NCBI GenBank assembly: GCA_902490005.1
Contig: CABUCM010000004.1
Location: forward strand, 60,279 to 124,278
Direction of reading: 5' to 3'
DNA length: 64,000 bases
Source: an uncultured Ruminiclostridium sp.
GTDB lineage: Bacteria; Bacillota; Clostridia; Oscillospirales; Acutalibacteraceae
In this document: piece after piece, positions 50,386 through 58,940 of the stretch
Numbering within the stretch: position 1 is the stretch's first letter
How the letters are laid out: each line of letters starts with the position of its first letter
Translations under genes and position numbers: made by a program
The notes under the pieces: model-generated
Database searches by the model: none
What the model was told of the DNA's origin: nothing
The model's input: only the letters and a program-made list of their open reading frames with translations

Positions 50386-51438
50386 CTAAAAAATACACAG
50401 AAACAGCCGGGCCATCAGATAACCGATCAGCCCGCAGGCAGGGAAGGTCAATACCCAGGTGAGCACCATGTCCTTCACCACGCCCCAGTTGACGAAAGAG
50501 CGGCCCTTTGAGGCTCCCACCCCCATGATGGCGGTGGTTTTGGTGTGAGTGGTGCTCACCGGCAGGCCGCTGACGGAAGATATCAGCAGGCAGCCCGCCC
50601 CGGCTAGATCCGCGGCGAAGCCCTGGTATTTTTCCAGGCTGACCATATCCATGCCCACCGACTTGATAATGCGGTAGCCGCCGATCGAGGTGCCCAGCGC
50701 CATTACCGCGGAGCACAGGACCATCAGCCAGATGGGAATGGCAAAGCTGGTGACGTTGCTTTCCCCCTTGGAAAGGAACAGCCCCAGCATAAAGACACCG
50801 ATGAATTTTTGCCCGTCCTGCGCGCCGTGCATGAAGGCCATGGCGCCGGCGCTGGCGATCTGGGCCCCCTGGAAGAAGCCGGAAGTCTTTTTCCGGTTGA
50901 TCCCCCGGCAGATCAGGCCGGTGCCCTTCACAGCAAGCCAGCCCATGGCAAAGCCCAGGAAGGTGGAAAGCACCAGGCCGTAAATGACTTTGATCCATTC
51001 CATGCCGTTGATGCCGGAAAAGCTGTTGTGAATGGCGATGGCGCCTCCGGAAATTCCCGCGATCAGGGCGTGGCTTTCACTGGTGGGAATACCGAACCAC
51101 CAGGCGATGGTCGCCCAGGCCACAATGGCAAACATGGCGGCGCACAGGGCCACCAGGGCCTGATGGGCATCTCCGCCGAAATCCACCATGTTGTAAATGG
51201 TTTCCGCCACGGATTTATTGATGGCCGTCATCACCAAAACGCCCAGAAAATTGAGCACCGCCGCCATAATAATCGCGGGGCGCACCCCCATGCTTCTGGT
51301 GGAAACACAGGTGGCAATGGCGTTGGGGGCGTCGGTCCAGCCGTTGACCAAAATTACTCCCAGGGTTAAAACAACGGTAATCAAAAGAGCGGGATTCTGT
51401 GTCAGTTCAGCGATAAAATCGGGCAGCGCAATCGTCAT
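50386..51438 (-). CDS. Inorganic phosphate transporter, Pit family
   Basis: A 350-aa membrane protein with ten or so helices that imports phosphate, probably as a metal-phosphate complex with protons or Na+. The two PiT signature repeats are present: GWTDAPNAIATCVSTRSM near residue 33 and AFMHGAQDGQKFIGVFML near 205; SGLPVSTTHTKTTAIMGVG near 295 is the C-terminal counterpart. A Pit repeat with GIPTSESHALIAG near 115 is typical. The ATG at 51438 follows AGAGGA at a workable gap; the ATG six bases earlier touches the ribosome site. A TTGAAA/TAACAT promoter (51537-51542 and 51514-51519) lies upstream on the minus strand. Confidence 0.94.
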   Translation of the reverse strand: MTIALPDFIAELTQNPALLITVVLTLGVILVNGWTDAPNAIATCVSTRSMGVRPAIIMAAVLNFLGVLVMTAINKSVAETIYNMVDFGGDAHQALVALCAAMFAIVAWATIAWWFGIPTSESHALIAGISGGAIAIHNSFSGINGMEWIKVIYGLVLSTFLGFAMGWLAVKGTGLICRGINRKKTSGFFQGAQIASAGAMAFMHGAQDGQKFIGVFMLGLFLSKGESNVTSFAIPIWLMVLCSAVMALGTSIGGYRIIKSVGMDMVSLEKYQGFAADLAGAGCLLISSVSGLPVSTTHTKTTAIMGVGASKGRSFVNWGVVKDMVLTWVLTFPACGLIGYLMARLFLCIF

Positions 51439-51559
51439 AAGCATTCCTCTTTTATGCAGCCGGGCTTGTCCGATGGGTATCAGCCGGGCTATGAAAAATT
51501 TAATATCAGTTTAATGTTATCATAACAAAGGCGCGTTTTCAATCGCTATTTTTACAAAA

Positions 51560-52290
51560 AATCAAAACCACTAGTAAACTAGTGGTTTGCTCAGACCCCA
51601 GAGGGGTCAGAACTTGCTGACCCCTGGAAGGGGTACTGAGGGTTTGACATCGCATCACTATTACAGGCAGCCGCTTAAAGCGGCTGTTTTCTTTTGCCTA
51701 CTGTCTCTTGCTACCCGTAAACGGGTCTATGTACTCTTTGAGTGTGATCTGGTCACTTGCCAAATCTTCCTCTAACTGGTTTTGAATGTACTCCTCGATC
51801 ATCTTCGCGTTCTTTCCTACCGTATCCACAAAGTATCCCCGGCACCAGAAATTTCTGCTCCCATATTTGTACTTCAGATTCGCGTGCCTATCGAAGATCA
51901 TCAGTGCGCTTTTGCTCTTGAGCGTCCCCACAAACTGTGCTATACTCATGTACGGTGGGATACTCACCAGGAGATGAATGTGGTCTGGGCACGCTTCTCC
52001 CTCGATGATTTCCACTTTCATCTCTTTGCACAGCTTTTTTATGATCGCTATCACATCTTCCCTTAATGTTTTGTAGATCACTTTTCTCCGGTACTTTGGT
52101 GCGAATACCACGTGGTATTCGCACCGGTAACTGGAATGCGTTGTGTGCTTTACTTCATTTTTCACCCTGCGTAAAACCTCCTTGCTCTTTCGTGATGCGG
52201 TTGCCAAACCATCTCGATTGTAGTACGGAGGTTTTATTTGCCAAGCCTTTTTTACTTACCCCTGGTTGAACCAGGGGTTTTGTTAAGCCT
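51560..52290 (-). mobile_element. IS200-type element (IS200/IS605 family) with tnpA only
   Basis: The element lies between the Pit and NSS genes and consists of one Y1 transposase gene flanked by hairpin-forming ends. Upstream of tnpA is ACCCCTGG-N5-CCAGGGGT (52258-52278); downstream are GACCCC/GGGGTC (51594-51608) and ACCCC/GGGGT (51620-51634) nested within TCAG/CTGA, then CCACTAGT/ACTAGTGG (51569-51586). Such subterminal hairpins are the recognition sites of Y1 transposases. Exact ends are approximate because this family makes no target duplication and has no terminal inverted repeats. No tnpB or guide-RNA-like gene is present. Confidence 0.8.
51698..52165 (-). CDS. tnpA: IS200/IS605-family transposase TnpA (Y1 HUH)
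   Basis: A 155-aa single-strand transposase. The HUH motif is HIHLLVSIPP near residue 62 and the nucleophile Tyr is in MIEEYIQNQ near 127; the beginning, HTTHSSYRCEYHVVFAPKYR, and YGSRNFWCRGYFVDTVG are standard. The GTG at 52165 lies 11 bases after AAGGAGG and gives the usual family length; an open frame to 52207 starts before the ribosome site. All catalytic residues are present and the frame is intact, so the element may still move. Confidence 0.93.
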   Translation of the reverse strand: MKNEVKHTTHSSYRCEYHVVFAPKYRRKVIYKTLREDVIAIIKKLCKEMKVEIIEGEACPDHIHLLVSIPPYMSIAQFVGTLKSKSALMIFDRHANLKYKYGSRNFWCRGYFVDTVGKNAKMIEEYIQNQLEEDLASDQITLKEYIDPFTGSKRQ

Positions 52291-52306
52291 AAAGGCAACA
52301 GCAAGA

Positions 52307-52335
52307 AAGGCCCCGGCTTTTTTAGCCGGGGCCTT
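52307..52335 (-). terminator. Terminator of the NSS symporter gene
   Basis: AAGGCCCCGGC and GCCGGGGCCTT form a perfect 11-bp stem 17 bases past the stop codon. T residues after it on the minus strand are few. Confidence 0.7.
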
Positions 52336-52351
52336 GATTTTAGATAGCGGT

Positions 52352-53716
52352 TTAAATGGTGATAATTCCCAGAGAGTTCAAAACAGAGCTGATTAGAATC
52401 GCCAGGATAAAAATGGGGGCCACATATTTAATGACCACCACAAACAGCTTTTCCCGGCTGAATTTGGAGGAGGATTTCACCTCGTCCACTACCAGCTTGG
52501 TCTTGACCACATAGCCGATAAAAATACAGGTGAGCAGCGCCACAATCGGCATAATGACGGAGTTGCTGATGAAGTCGAAGAAGGTGAGGAAATCCATACC
52601 CAAAATCTGAATGTGGCTCCAAACGCCGTTGCCCAGGGAAGAGGGCAGGGCCAGCAGCATCATGCCGAGAAACACGATGATACAGGCGGACAGCCGTTTG
52701 AGGTGGAACTTGTCCATGACAATGGAAACAACGGTTTCCATCAGGGAGATGGCGGAGGTCAGTGCCGCGAACAGCACCAGCAGGAAGAATACCGCGCCGA
52801 TGATCTGGCCGAACTGGCTGCTTCCCATGCTGTCGAACACCTTGGGAAGGGTCTGGAACATAAGCCCGGGGCCGGATTGCATGGCGGATTGGTCGCCGCC
52901 GGAGAACACGAACACGGCGGGAACGATCATCAGGCCGGCCAAAAAGGCCACGCCGGTGTCGAAAATCTCGATTTGAGAGACGGATTTTTCAATGCTGGTA
53001 TCCTTTTTCATATAGGAGCCGTAGGTAATCATAATGCCCATAGCCAGGGACATGGAATAGAACATCTGGCCCAAGGCGCCCAGCACGGTGTTGATGGAGA
53101 ACCGGGAGAAATCCGGGATCAGGTAGAATTTCACGCCCTCCAGGGCGCCGGGCAGGGTACAGGAGTAAATGCAAACGGCGATACACAGGACGATCAGCAC
53201 GGGCATCATAAATTTGTTGGCGGTTTCAATGCCCCGTTTCACGCCGCAGAGGACGATGACAAAGGTGATGACGCCGAAAGCCGCCAGCCAAATGACTGGT
53301 TCAAAGGTTTGTCCGATAAAACCGCCGAAATAATCGTCGCCGGCGGCCTCCATGTGGCGGCCGGACAAAAAGGTGGCGAAATACTTCATCACCCAGCCGC
53401 CGATGACGCTGTAATAGGGCAGGATGATAATGGGCACCAACGCGGTCAGAACCCCCACGAACCCAAACTTTTTATTCAGCTTTTTATAAGCGCCGATGGC
53501 GCTTAGCCTGGTATTGCGGCCCAGGGCGATTTCCGCTACCATCAGGCTGAAGCCGAAGGTTACCACCAGGATAATGTAGACAAGCAGGAAGATACCGCCG
53601 CCGTATTTTGCGGCCAGATATGGAAAGCGCCAGATGTTTCCCAGTCCCACGGCGGAACCGGCGGCAGCCAGAACAAACCCCAGCCGGCCCGAGAAGCTGC
53701 TTCTTCTTTCTTTCAT
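52352..53716 (-). CDS. Neurotransmitter:sodium symporter (NSS/SNF) family transporter
   Basis: A 454-aa membrane protein with 11-12 helices and the LeuT-type inverted repeat. The start FSGRLGFVLAAAGSAVGLGN, then IWRFPYLAAKYGGGIF holds the Na+ and substrate sites on the broken helix 1. YSMSLAMGIMITYGSYMKKD near 232 forms the helix 6 break. Bacterial members import amino acids (tryptophan, leucine, tyrosine) with sodium; which one is not readable. The 11-helix topology is typical for bacterial forms. The ATG at 53716 follows GAGGTG. It has its own promoter and terminator. Confidence 0.94.
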   Translation of the reverse strand: MKERRSSFSGRLGFVLAAAGSAVGLGNIWRFPYLAAKYGGGIFLLVYIILVVTFGFSLMVAEIALGRNTRLSAIGAYKKLNKKFGFVGVLTALVPIIILPYYSVIGGWVMKYFATFLSGRHMEAAGDDYFGGFIGQTFEPVIWLAAFGVITFVIVLCGVKRGIETANKFMMPVLIVLCIAVCIYSCTLPGALEGVKFYLIPDFSRFSINTVLGALGQMFYSMSLAMGIMITYGSYMKKDTSIEKSVSQIEIFDTGVAFLAGLMIVPAVFVFSGGDQSAMQSGPGLMFQTLPKVFDSMGSSQFGQIIGAVFFLLVLFAALTSAISLMETVVSIVMDKFHLKRLSACIIVFLGMMLLALPSSLGNGVWSHIQILGMDFLTFFDFISNSVIMPIVALLTCIFIGYVVKTKLVVDEVKSSSKFSREKLFVVVIKYVAPIFILAILISSVLNSLGIITI

Positions 53717-53786
53717 AATCTTTTACACCTCAAACAAAAATTTTAGCCGGCACCTTTTCGCGCAGCGCCGGCTGAAAAACAAATTT

Positions 53787-53815
53787 ATCTTATCATATAT
53801 TCACATATTAGTCAA
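53787..53815 (-). promoter_or_regulatory. Promoter of the NSS symporter gene
   Basis: On the minus strand TTGACT (53810-53815), 17 bases, TAAGAT (53787-53792), about 65 bases before the start. Confidence 0.65.
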
Positions 53816-53881
53816 AAGCTTTTTCGTATTATGCCGCGGGGCTTTCTTTCTATGCGCTGCCGGGGAAAAAAGGCGCGAAAA

Positions 53882-53911
53882 AGGGCTCTGAGAAATGTTT
53901 CCCAGAGCCCT
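53882..53911 (-). terminator. Terminator of the aldo/keto reductase gene
   Basis: AGGGCTCTG-GAAA and TTTC-CAGAGCCCT pair with one mismatch; five T follow on the minus strand (TTTTTCGCG), 18 bases past the stop. Confidence 0.75.
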
Positions 53912-53929
53912 GAAAAAGCGGTAAAAGAT

Positions 53930-54775
53930 TTAAAATTCCGGTTGGTCCGGGTCGGCGCACCAGCCGCCCCCCTGGAGGGAATCGATAACAGCCATATCCT
54001 CAGCTGAGATCTCAAAATCGAAAATTTGGGTGTTGGAGAGGATCCGCTCCGGCTTTACCGACTTGGGCAGGGGAATGACGCCGTGCTGGAAAATCCACCG
54101 TAAGGCAAGCTGGCCCGGGTCCTTGCCGTATTTTTCCGCCATGGCGGTGATTTCCGGCATATGGAACATTTCTCCGCAGCCAAAGGGGCTCCAGGCCTGT
54201 ACCACAATGTTGTGGGCCTTACAATAGTTTACCGTCTCGGTTTGGGTCCAGCCCGGATGGAACTCGATCTGGTTTACCATAGGCGCCACAGAGGCTCCCA
54301 CCATGATCTCCTCTAAGTGGTGGGGCTTAAAATTACTGACGCCGATGGCCTTGATTTTCCCTTCCGCATAAAGCTCCTCAAAGGCTTTCCAGGTTTCCCG
54401 GTTTTTTTCAATGTAATTTTCCTGGTCGTCTTTCGGAATCGGCCAATGGATCAGATACAGGTCCAAATAGTCCAGGCCAAGCCGGTCCAGAGATTCTTGA
54501 AAGGATTTCTTGGCCTTCTCATAGCCGTGGTCGTAATTCCACAGCTTGCTGACCACGGTGATTTCCTCCCTGGGGACGCCGCTTTCCCGGATTCCCCTGC
54601 CCACGCTTTCCTCGTTCTTATAATACATGGCGGTGTCAATGAGCCGGTAGCCGGTTTGCAGGGCGCATTTTACGCTGGCGACGGTAACCTCGCCGTCGGT
54701 GTCGCAGGTACCGTAGCCCACGCAGGGAATCGCCACGCCGTTATGCAGAAGATAGGTGTCTTTCACACTTTTCAT
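53930..54775 (-). CDS. Aldo/keto reductase
   Basis: A 281-aa NADPH-dependent reductase of the AKR5-like bacterial group. The catalytic tetrad is present: Asp and Tyr in LIDTAMYYKNEESVGRGI near residue 43, Lys in VVSKLWNYDHG near 73, and His in LYLIHWPIPKDD near 106. The C-terminal cofactor-phosphate site is PLPKSVKPERILSN near 240. It reduces aldehydes and ketones, physiological substrate unknown. The ATG at 54775 follows AAAGGAG. The open frame extends to 55129, but that part runs into the start of rpe on the other strand and is not coding. Confidence 0.93.
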   Translation of the reverse strand: MKSVKDTYLLHNGVAIPCVGYGTCDTDGEVTVASVKCALQTGYRLIDTAMYYKNEESVGRGIRESGVPREEITVVSKLWNYDHGYEKAKKSFQESLDRLGLDYLDLYLIHWPIPKDDQENYIEKNRETWKAFEELYAEGKIKAIGVSNFKPHHLEEIMVGASVAPMVNQIEFHPGWTQTETVNYCKAHNIVVQAWSPFGCGEMFHMPEITAMAEKYGKDPGQLALRWIFQHGVIPLPKSVKPERILSNTQIFDFEISAEDMAVIDSLQGGGWCADPDQPEF

Positions 54776-55036
54776 AGGGTTTCTCCTTTCTTTTTTAGCG
54801 ATAAAACAGATGGAAATAATTAATTCTATCATAGCAAACGGGAACCAGGGGGGCAACAGGGTTTTTTGCAGGTGTTCCACCGGATAAATTACACAAGGCC
54901 GCCGGGGCCGCCGGGCAAACCGCCTCTTGCGGAATCGGCTGTTTTCGTCTAAAATAGAAAGGAACCAAAATGATTTCCGAAACGCTTTCCGGCCGGCCCG
55001 GCCTGGATGCGTTTTGCTTAAAGGAGGCTGTTTTAT

Positions 55037-55681
55037 ATGAAAGTATCTCCATCGGTATTGGCCTGTGACTTTGCCCATATGGCGGATGAGGTCCGCAAGG
55101 TCAGCGAGGGCGGCGCCGACTATATCCATTTAGACGTTATGGATGGAAATTTCGTCCCCAATATCAGCTTCGGCCCGGCGGTGATCGAGGCCATACGCCC
55201 CTATACCGACGTGCCCTTTGACGTTCACCTGATGGTGGATAAGCCCAGCCGGTATTTCCAGGATTATTTAGACGCCGGCGCGGATAATATCACCTTCCAC
55301 ATCGAGGCGGAGCCCTATATCGCCCCGGCCTTGGAGCAGCTCAGGAAGGCGGGCTGCAAGGCCAGCCTGTCCATCAAGCCGAAAACAGAAGCAGAGGCGG
55401 TGTTCCCCTATCTGGATAAGCTGTATATGGTGCTGGTGATGACGGTAGAGCCTGGCTTCGGCGGGCAGAAGCTGATTCCGGCGTGCTTGGATAAGGTGAA
55501 AAAAATTAAAGCCGAGGCAAAACGCCGCGGCTTGGATGTCTTGGTGGAGGTAGACGGCGGCATCAACAGCGAGACCGCTCATGAGGCCGCCGCCGCCGGC
55601 GTGGATGTGTGCGTGGCGGGCACGGGCGTGTTCAAGGCGCCGGATGTGAAAGCCGCCATTTTGGAGCTGCAGAACGCCTAA
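55037..55681 (+). CDS. rpe: Ribulose-phosphate 3-epimerase
   Basis: Interconverts ribulose-5-phosphate and xylulose-5-phosphate in the pentose phosphate pathway. The 214-aa TIM-barrel protein has PSVLACDF (first strand), HLDVMDGNFVPNISFG with the metal-binding His and catalytic Asp, FDVHLMVDKPSRYFQDYLDAG, TVEPGFGGQKLIP near 138 and VEVDGGINSETA near 174. The metal ligands (two His, two Asp) are all present. The ATG follows AAAGGAGG. Its stop codon overlaps that of the convergent gene, so no intergenic terminator is possible. There is no rsgA or thiN neighbour as seen in many Firmicutes. Confidence 0.96.
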   Translation: MKVSPSVLACDFAHMADEVRKVSEGGADYIHLDVMDGNFVPNISFGPAVIEAIRPYTDVPFDVHLMVDKPSRYFQDYLDAGADNITFHIEAEPYIAPALEQLRKAGCKASLSIKPKTEAEAVFPYLDKLYMVLVMTVEPGFGGQKLIPACLDKVKKIKAEAKRRGLDVLVEVDGGINSETAHEAAAAGVDVCVAGTGVFKAPDVKAAILELQNA

Positions 55682-56277
55682 CACCTGGCCAGCTGGAGCC
55701 CCACGGTGGTGACGGCGTCACCGCCCGCCAGAAGCTTGCCGTGCTCTAAAACCTGAGCCGCGGCCTGGCGGCCCTTGCCCAAATAGGAGCCGTACTCCGT
55801 CAGAAGGATCTCCACCGGGCAGGGCAGCTTTCTGCCGCCGTACATAATTAGATAGTACCTGCGGTTCAACAGGTACAGCCTGCTTTCGCAGGTGGCCTTT
55901 TTGGCGTGGTAAAACTGCCGGTAAACCCGGTCCACCGCCGCCAGCAGGTTTTCCGCCTGGTCGAACCGGAACAAAAACGGGGTTAAAACCGGATGGTTCT
56001 CCTTGATCCGGTAGATTTTCCGCTTTGGCGTTTCTTCGGGGAGCATGGTCACCAGCAGGACGCAGCCCTCCTCGTCGGGAACGGCCTCGATGAGCAGGCG
56101 GCTGTCGCCGGGGCAGAAGCCCTTTTGGCAGCAGGCCGTGCGCAGGAATTCCTTAATCACCGAGCGGGAGTGCTCATCCCGCCAGTCCAGGGAGTCGAAG
56201 GTGAGCTGGTAATCCTCCATGTCCTCCGGGGATAATATAATCAATAGCCTGGATTCGTCGACTAGCTCGAGTATCAA
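55678..56277 (-). CDS. MecA/NegA-like adaptor protein
   Basis: A protein of about 199 aa resembling the adaptor MecA, which delivers substrates to the ClpCP protease. The N-terminal 85 residues match the MecA N-terminal domain pattern: LLIILSPEDMEDYQLTFDSL, then a helix with HSRSVIKEFLRTACCQKGF, and LLIEAVPDEEGCVLLVTM. The C-terminal half (about 110-195) has the second domain with LLAAVDRVYRQF and SRLYLLNRRYYLIM. The start is probably the TTG at 56277, six bases after GAAGGG; a TTG at 56283 touches the site. It overlaps the rpe stop convergently. The ClpB of this window is not a MecA partner; ClpC is not in the window. Confidence 0.75.
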   Translation of the reverse strand: MILELVDESRLLIILSPEDMEDYQLTFDSLDWRDEHSRSVIKEFLRTACCQKGFCPGDSRLLIEAVPDEEGCVLLVTMLPEETPKRKIYRIKENHPVLTPFLFRFDQAENLLAAVDRVYRQFYHAKKATCESRLYLLNRRYYLIMYGGRKLPCPVEILLTEYGSYLGKGRQAAAQVLEHGKLLAGGDAVTTVGLQLARC

Positions 56278-56373
56278 TGTCAACCCTTCTTCCTATTACT
56301 CTATACTCTATCATATAGAAGAAACCTGCTTTGTGGAAGCAGTAATTTTTGACAATGTAAAGAAGGTCTTTTT

Positions 56374-57168
56374 ATGGTCATCGATTTTCACACACACATC
56401 TTCCCGGATAACCTCGCGGCCCGCGCGGTTGGCGGGCTGGAGCAGTCGGGAAGCGTTAAATCCGTCCTCTCCGGCAGGCGGGACGACCTGCTGGCCTCTA
56501 TGAAAAGGGCCGGCGTGGATTATTCCCTGAACCTTCCCATCGCCTCCCGGCCAAAGCAGGTGGAATCCATCAACAGCTTCGCCATTTCCATCAATGGGAA
56601 GGACGGCCTGTTTTCCCTGGGCGGCATCCATCCCCTTTATGAAAATTACCGGGAGGAGCTGAAGCGGATCCAGGACGCCGGTTTGATCGGGGTTAAACTT
56701 CATCCGGATTTTCAGGACCTGTTTATCGACGACGAGCCCATGGTGGAGCTGATGGAAACCTGCCGGGACATGGGGCTTTTGGTGCTGGTTCACGGCGGGA
56801 TGGATGTTTCCTTTCCCCACTGCCACCACTGTACGCCCAAGCGGGTCGCCGGGATTCTTCCCCGGCTGGAGGGCTTAACCCTGGTGCTGGCCCACTTAGG
56901 CGGCTACCGCTATTTAGACGATGTGGAGGCTTTGCTGGTAGGCAAGGACGTGTATTTGGACACCAGCTTTACCTTAGGGCAGTTCGGCCAGGAGCAAATC
57001 ACGCGGATTTTAGAAAACCATGATCCGGATAAGCTTCTGTTCGGGACCGATTCCCCTTGGGACGACCAAGCCTCTGCCATTGGGGCGATCAAAGCCCTCC
57101 CCATTGATTCTTCTTTAAAGGATAAGATTCTGTACCAAAACGCCGCCAGGCTTTTAAAGCTATCCTGA
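56374..57168 (+). CDS. Amidohydrolase (TIM-barrel metal-dependent hydrolase)
   Basis: A 264-aa hydrolase of the amidohydrolase-2/TatD-like superfamily. Metal ligands in order: IDFHTHIFPD (HxH, residues 4-12), VKLHPDFQDL near 110, LVHGGMDVSF near 138, AHLGGYRYLDD near 172, and the metal-bound Asp in LFGTDSPWDD near 223. Similar proteins cleave or decarboxylate small cyclic or aromatic compounds; the substrate cannot be assigned. A Cys/His-rich loop, FPHCHHCTPKRV, near 146 is typical of a clostridial subgroup. The ATG is preceded by GAAGG. It is divergent from the MecA-like gene; the 90-base AT-rich gap must hold both promoters. Confidence 0.85.
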   Translation: MVIDFHTHIFPDNLAARAVGGLEQSGSVKSVLSGRRDDLLASMKRAGVDYSLNLPIASRPKQVESINSFAISINGKDGLFSLGGIHPLYENYREELKRIQDAGLIGVKLHPDFQDLFIDDEPMVELMETCRDMGLLVLVHGGMDVSFPHCHHCTPKRVAGILPRLEGLTLVLAHLGGYRYLDDVEALLVGKDVYLDTSFTLGQFGQEQITRILENHDPDKLLFGTDSPWDDQASAIGAIKALPIDSSLKDKILYQNAARLLKLS

Positions 57169-57310
57169 CGGGCCTCTGAATGATACCCTTACTATGTAAA
57201 ATATGAAGGGGACAAAAGAAGGTTTCCTATTTTCTTTCCAAACAACCTGTCTTTTTCTCCTTTTTTCCCGATTGATAGGGATACCTGTCCAGAAGAAGCA
57301 GAATTTGACA

Positions 57311-57352
57311 AAAAAAGAGCTGGGTTTGAGAAGTTCTCAACCAGCTCTTTTT
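57311..57352 (+). terminator. Bidirectional terminator between convergent amidohydrolase and ROK genes
   Basis: AAAAAAGAGCTGG and CCAGCTCTTTTT enclose an inner TTGAGAA/TTCTCAA stem; T residues flank both sides. Confidence 0.85.
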
Positions 57353-57402
57353 GTTTGTGGAAAACAGCTTATATGGAATCATTTTTGAGAAAATAGCCGC
57401 CG

Positions 57403-58299
57403 TCAGCCGGGCTGCCCCGACACGAGCCGCCGGGCAAGCTCTGCGGCGCCCAGCAGCCCTGCCCGGTTGCCCAGCTTCGCCGCCCGGATCTCCACGGACC
57501 GGTAAGCGGGCATGACGTTTTCCCGCACCAGGGCGCCCAGCCGCCCAATAAGATAGGGCTGCTGCATGACCCCGCCGCACAGGATCACGCGGGAGGGGTC
57601 CCAAAGATGGACCAAAGAGGCCAGCCCGTAAACGATCTCCCGCGTCCAATCGTCCACCAGGGCCTTCACCGCGGGCTCCTCCAGCCGGCTGAAAATTGCC
57701 CTGCCGCTGTCTAGGGCGGGGTCCAATTCCTGGGCCCGGCGGACTAGGGCCGAGGTGGAGGCGTACCGCTCAAAACAGCCCTTTTGGCCGCAGGGGCAGG
57801 GCAGCCCGCCGGCGTGGGTGACCATGTGGCCGAATTCCCCGGCGCCGAAATGCGCGCCGGAATATAGCTTGCCGCCAAGCACCGCCGCGCCGCCGATGCT
57901 GGTGCCGAACCCCACGCACAGAAAGCTGTCAACGCCTTTGCCCGCGCCGGAAACGCCTTCTCCGAGGGCGGCGGCGTTTAGGTCGTTTTCCACCGCCGTG
58001 GGCAGGGAAAACGCTTCCTCCAGCAGGTTTTTCACCTGGGTGCCGGTATAGTTCCTGATGCAGTCCTCGGCGAACACAATGGCGCCTGTTTTGCTGTCCA
58101 CCAAACCCGCGGTGCTGACGCCGATGCCGTCGGCGCCCTCCGGCCCGTAGGAGGCGATGATCTCCCGGACCAAAGCCATGACGGCCCGGCCCCCCTTTTC
58201 CGTAGGGGTGGGGGTTTCCCGCAGCCCCCGAAGGCTTTCGCCGTCCATCAGCCCGGATTTGACGGCGGTGCCGCCGATATCCACAGCGATGATTTTCAT
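57403..58299 (-). CDS. ROK family sugar kinase
   Basis: A 298-aa kinase or kinase-like protein. The nucleotide loop is AVDIGGTAVKSGLMDG at residues 4-19; the catalytic region is NDLNAAALGEG near 104-114, and the ROK zinc signature is GEFGHMVTHAGGLPCPCG, then QKGCFE (about 152-177), complete. There is no N-terminal DNA-binding domain, so this is an enzyme (glucokinase, N-acetylmannosamine or N-acetylglucosamine kinase type) rather than a NagC-type repressor. The ATG starts directly with MKIIAVDIGG behind GCGGGAGGG. Its upstream neighbour is a YhcH/NanQ-like gene, 51 bases away; that pairing suggests amino-sugar or sialic-acid use, but no aldolase, epimerase or transporter lies nearby. Confidence 0.9.
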   Translation of the reverse strand: MKIIAVDIGGTAVKSGLMDGESLRGLRETPTPTEKGGRAVMALVREIIASYGPEGADGIGVSTAGLVDSKTGAIVFAEDCIRNYTGTQVKNLLEEAFSLPTAVENDLNAAALGEGVSGAGKGVDSFLCVGFGTSIGGAAVLGGKLYSGAHFGAGEFGHMVTHAGGLPCPCGQKGCFERYASTSALVRRAQELDPALDSGRAIFSRLEEPAVKALVDDWTREIVYGLASLVHLWDPSRVILCGGVMQQPYLIGRLGALVRENVMPAYRSVEIRAAKLGNRAGLLGAAELARRLVSGQPG

Positions 58300-58350
58300 A
58301 AGTACCCTCCCGCGATTAAAAATGAAACGGCTGGTTTCAAAGAAGCCGGC

Positions 58351-58818
58351 TCAGGCGTTTTCCAGCTTCACCTTGACCACCGCTTTTTTCACCATGCCCG
58401 GCGCGCCTTCCGCTAAACCCGGTGCGTGGGCGTCTTGGGGGAACAGGATCATAAACCGGCCAGGGCCCATGGCGCAGCCGGCGCTGACAGGGCCGCTAAA
58501 CAATTCGCAGTCCCCGTCCTTATCATAGGGCTGGCGGCGCGTTAGCCGGGGGTCGCCGAGAGCGGTTACCCCGATCCGCTCCGTCCCCGCAAGATCGATC
58601 TGAATGTCTAAATAATCACGGTGGGCCTCCAAAACCGGATCTTCCCCGGGCTTGGTTTTGATTTGGCTTACCACCGCGTAAACCGTCTCCGGTATCCACT
58701 GGTGCTTGCCCTCGGGCAGGGCAAACAGGTCGGCGGAGGCCAAAAAATCTATGGCCGCGTCTAAATTTTTGGAAAGGCCGCGATACTGGCAAAGATTATC
58801 CAGAGAATCATAAATCAT
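58351..58818 (-). CDS. YhcH/YjgK/YiaL family protein
   Basis: A 155-aa cupin-like protein: EAHRDYLDIQIDLAGTERIG with the conserved HxxY-D-Q segment near 68-87, and MILFPQDAHAPGLAEG near 121 with His and a metal-binding environment. The family includes NanQ (YhcH), the sialic acid anomerase of E. coli, and YiaL of pentulose pathways. Together with the downstream ROK kinase this suggests breakdown of sialic acid or a related sugar. The ATG at 58818 follows AAAGGGGG. It is the first gene of the two-gene unit. Confidence 0.9.
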   Translation of the reverse strand: MIYDSLDNLCQYRGLSKNLDAAIDFLASADLFALPEGKHQWIPETVYAVVSQIKTKPGEDPVLEAHRDYLDIQIDLAGTERIGVTALGDPRLTRRQPYDKDGDCELFSGPVSAGCAMGPGRFMILFPQDAHAPGLAEGAPGMVKKAVVKVKLENA

Positions 58819-58883
58819 GAAAAATCCCCCTTTCTTTTTCTTAAGGCTATTTTACCTCAATTTACCGGAAAAGGAAAGAAAAA

Positions 58884-58921
58884 ACGAGAAAAGCCCTGGG
58901 GCGAACGATCCCGCCCCAGGG
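58884..58921 (-). terminator. Terminator of the PadR-DUF1700-DUF4097 operon
   Basis: CCCTGGGGCG and CGCCCCAGGG form a perfect 10-bp stem; CTTTTCTCGTTTT follows on the minus strand, and five T on the plus side. Confidence 0.75.
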
Positions 58922-58940
58922 TTTTTCCCTGAACTTTTTG

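Noticed and set aside
54776..55129. N-terminal extension of the aldo/keto reductase frame
   Set aside because: Upstream of a strong ribosome site and the conserved family start, and antisense to the beginning of rpe.
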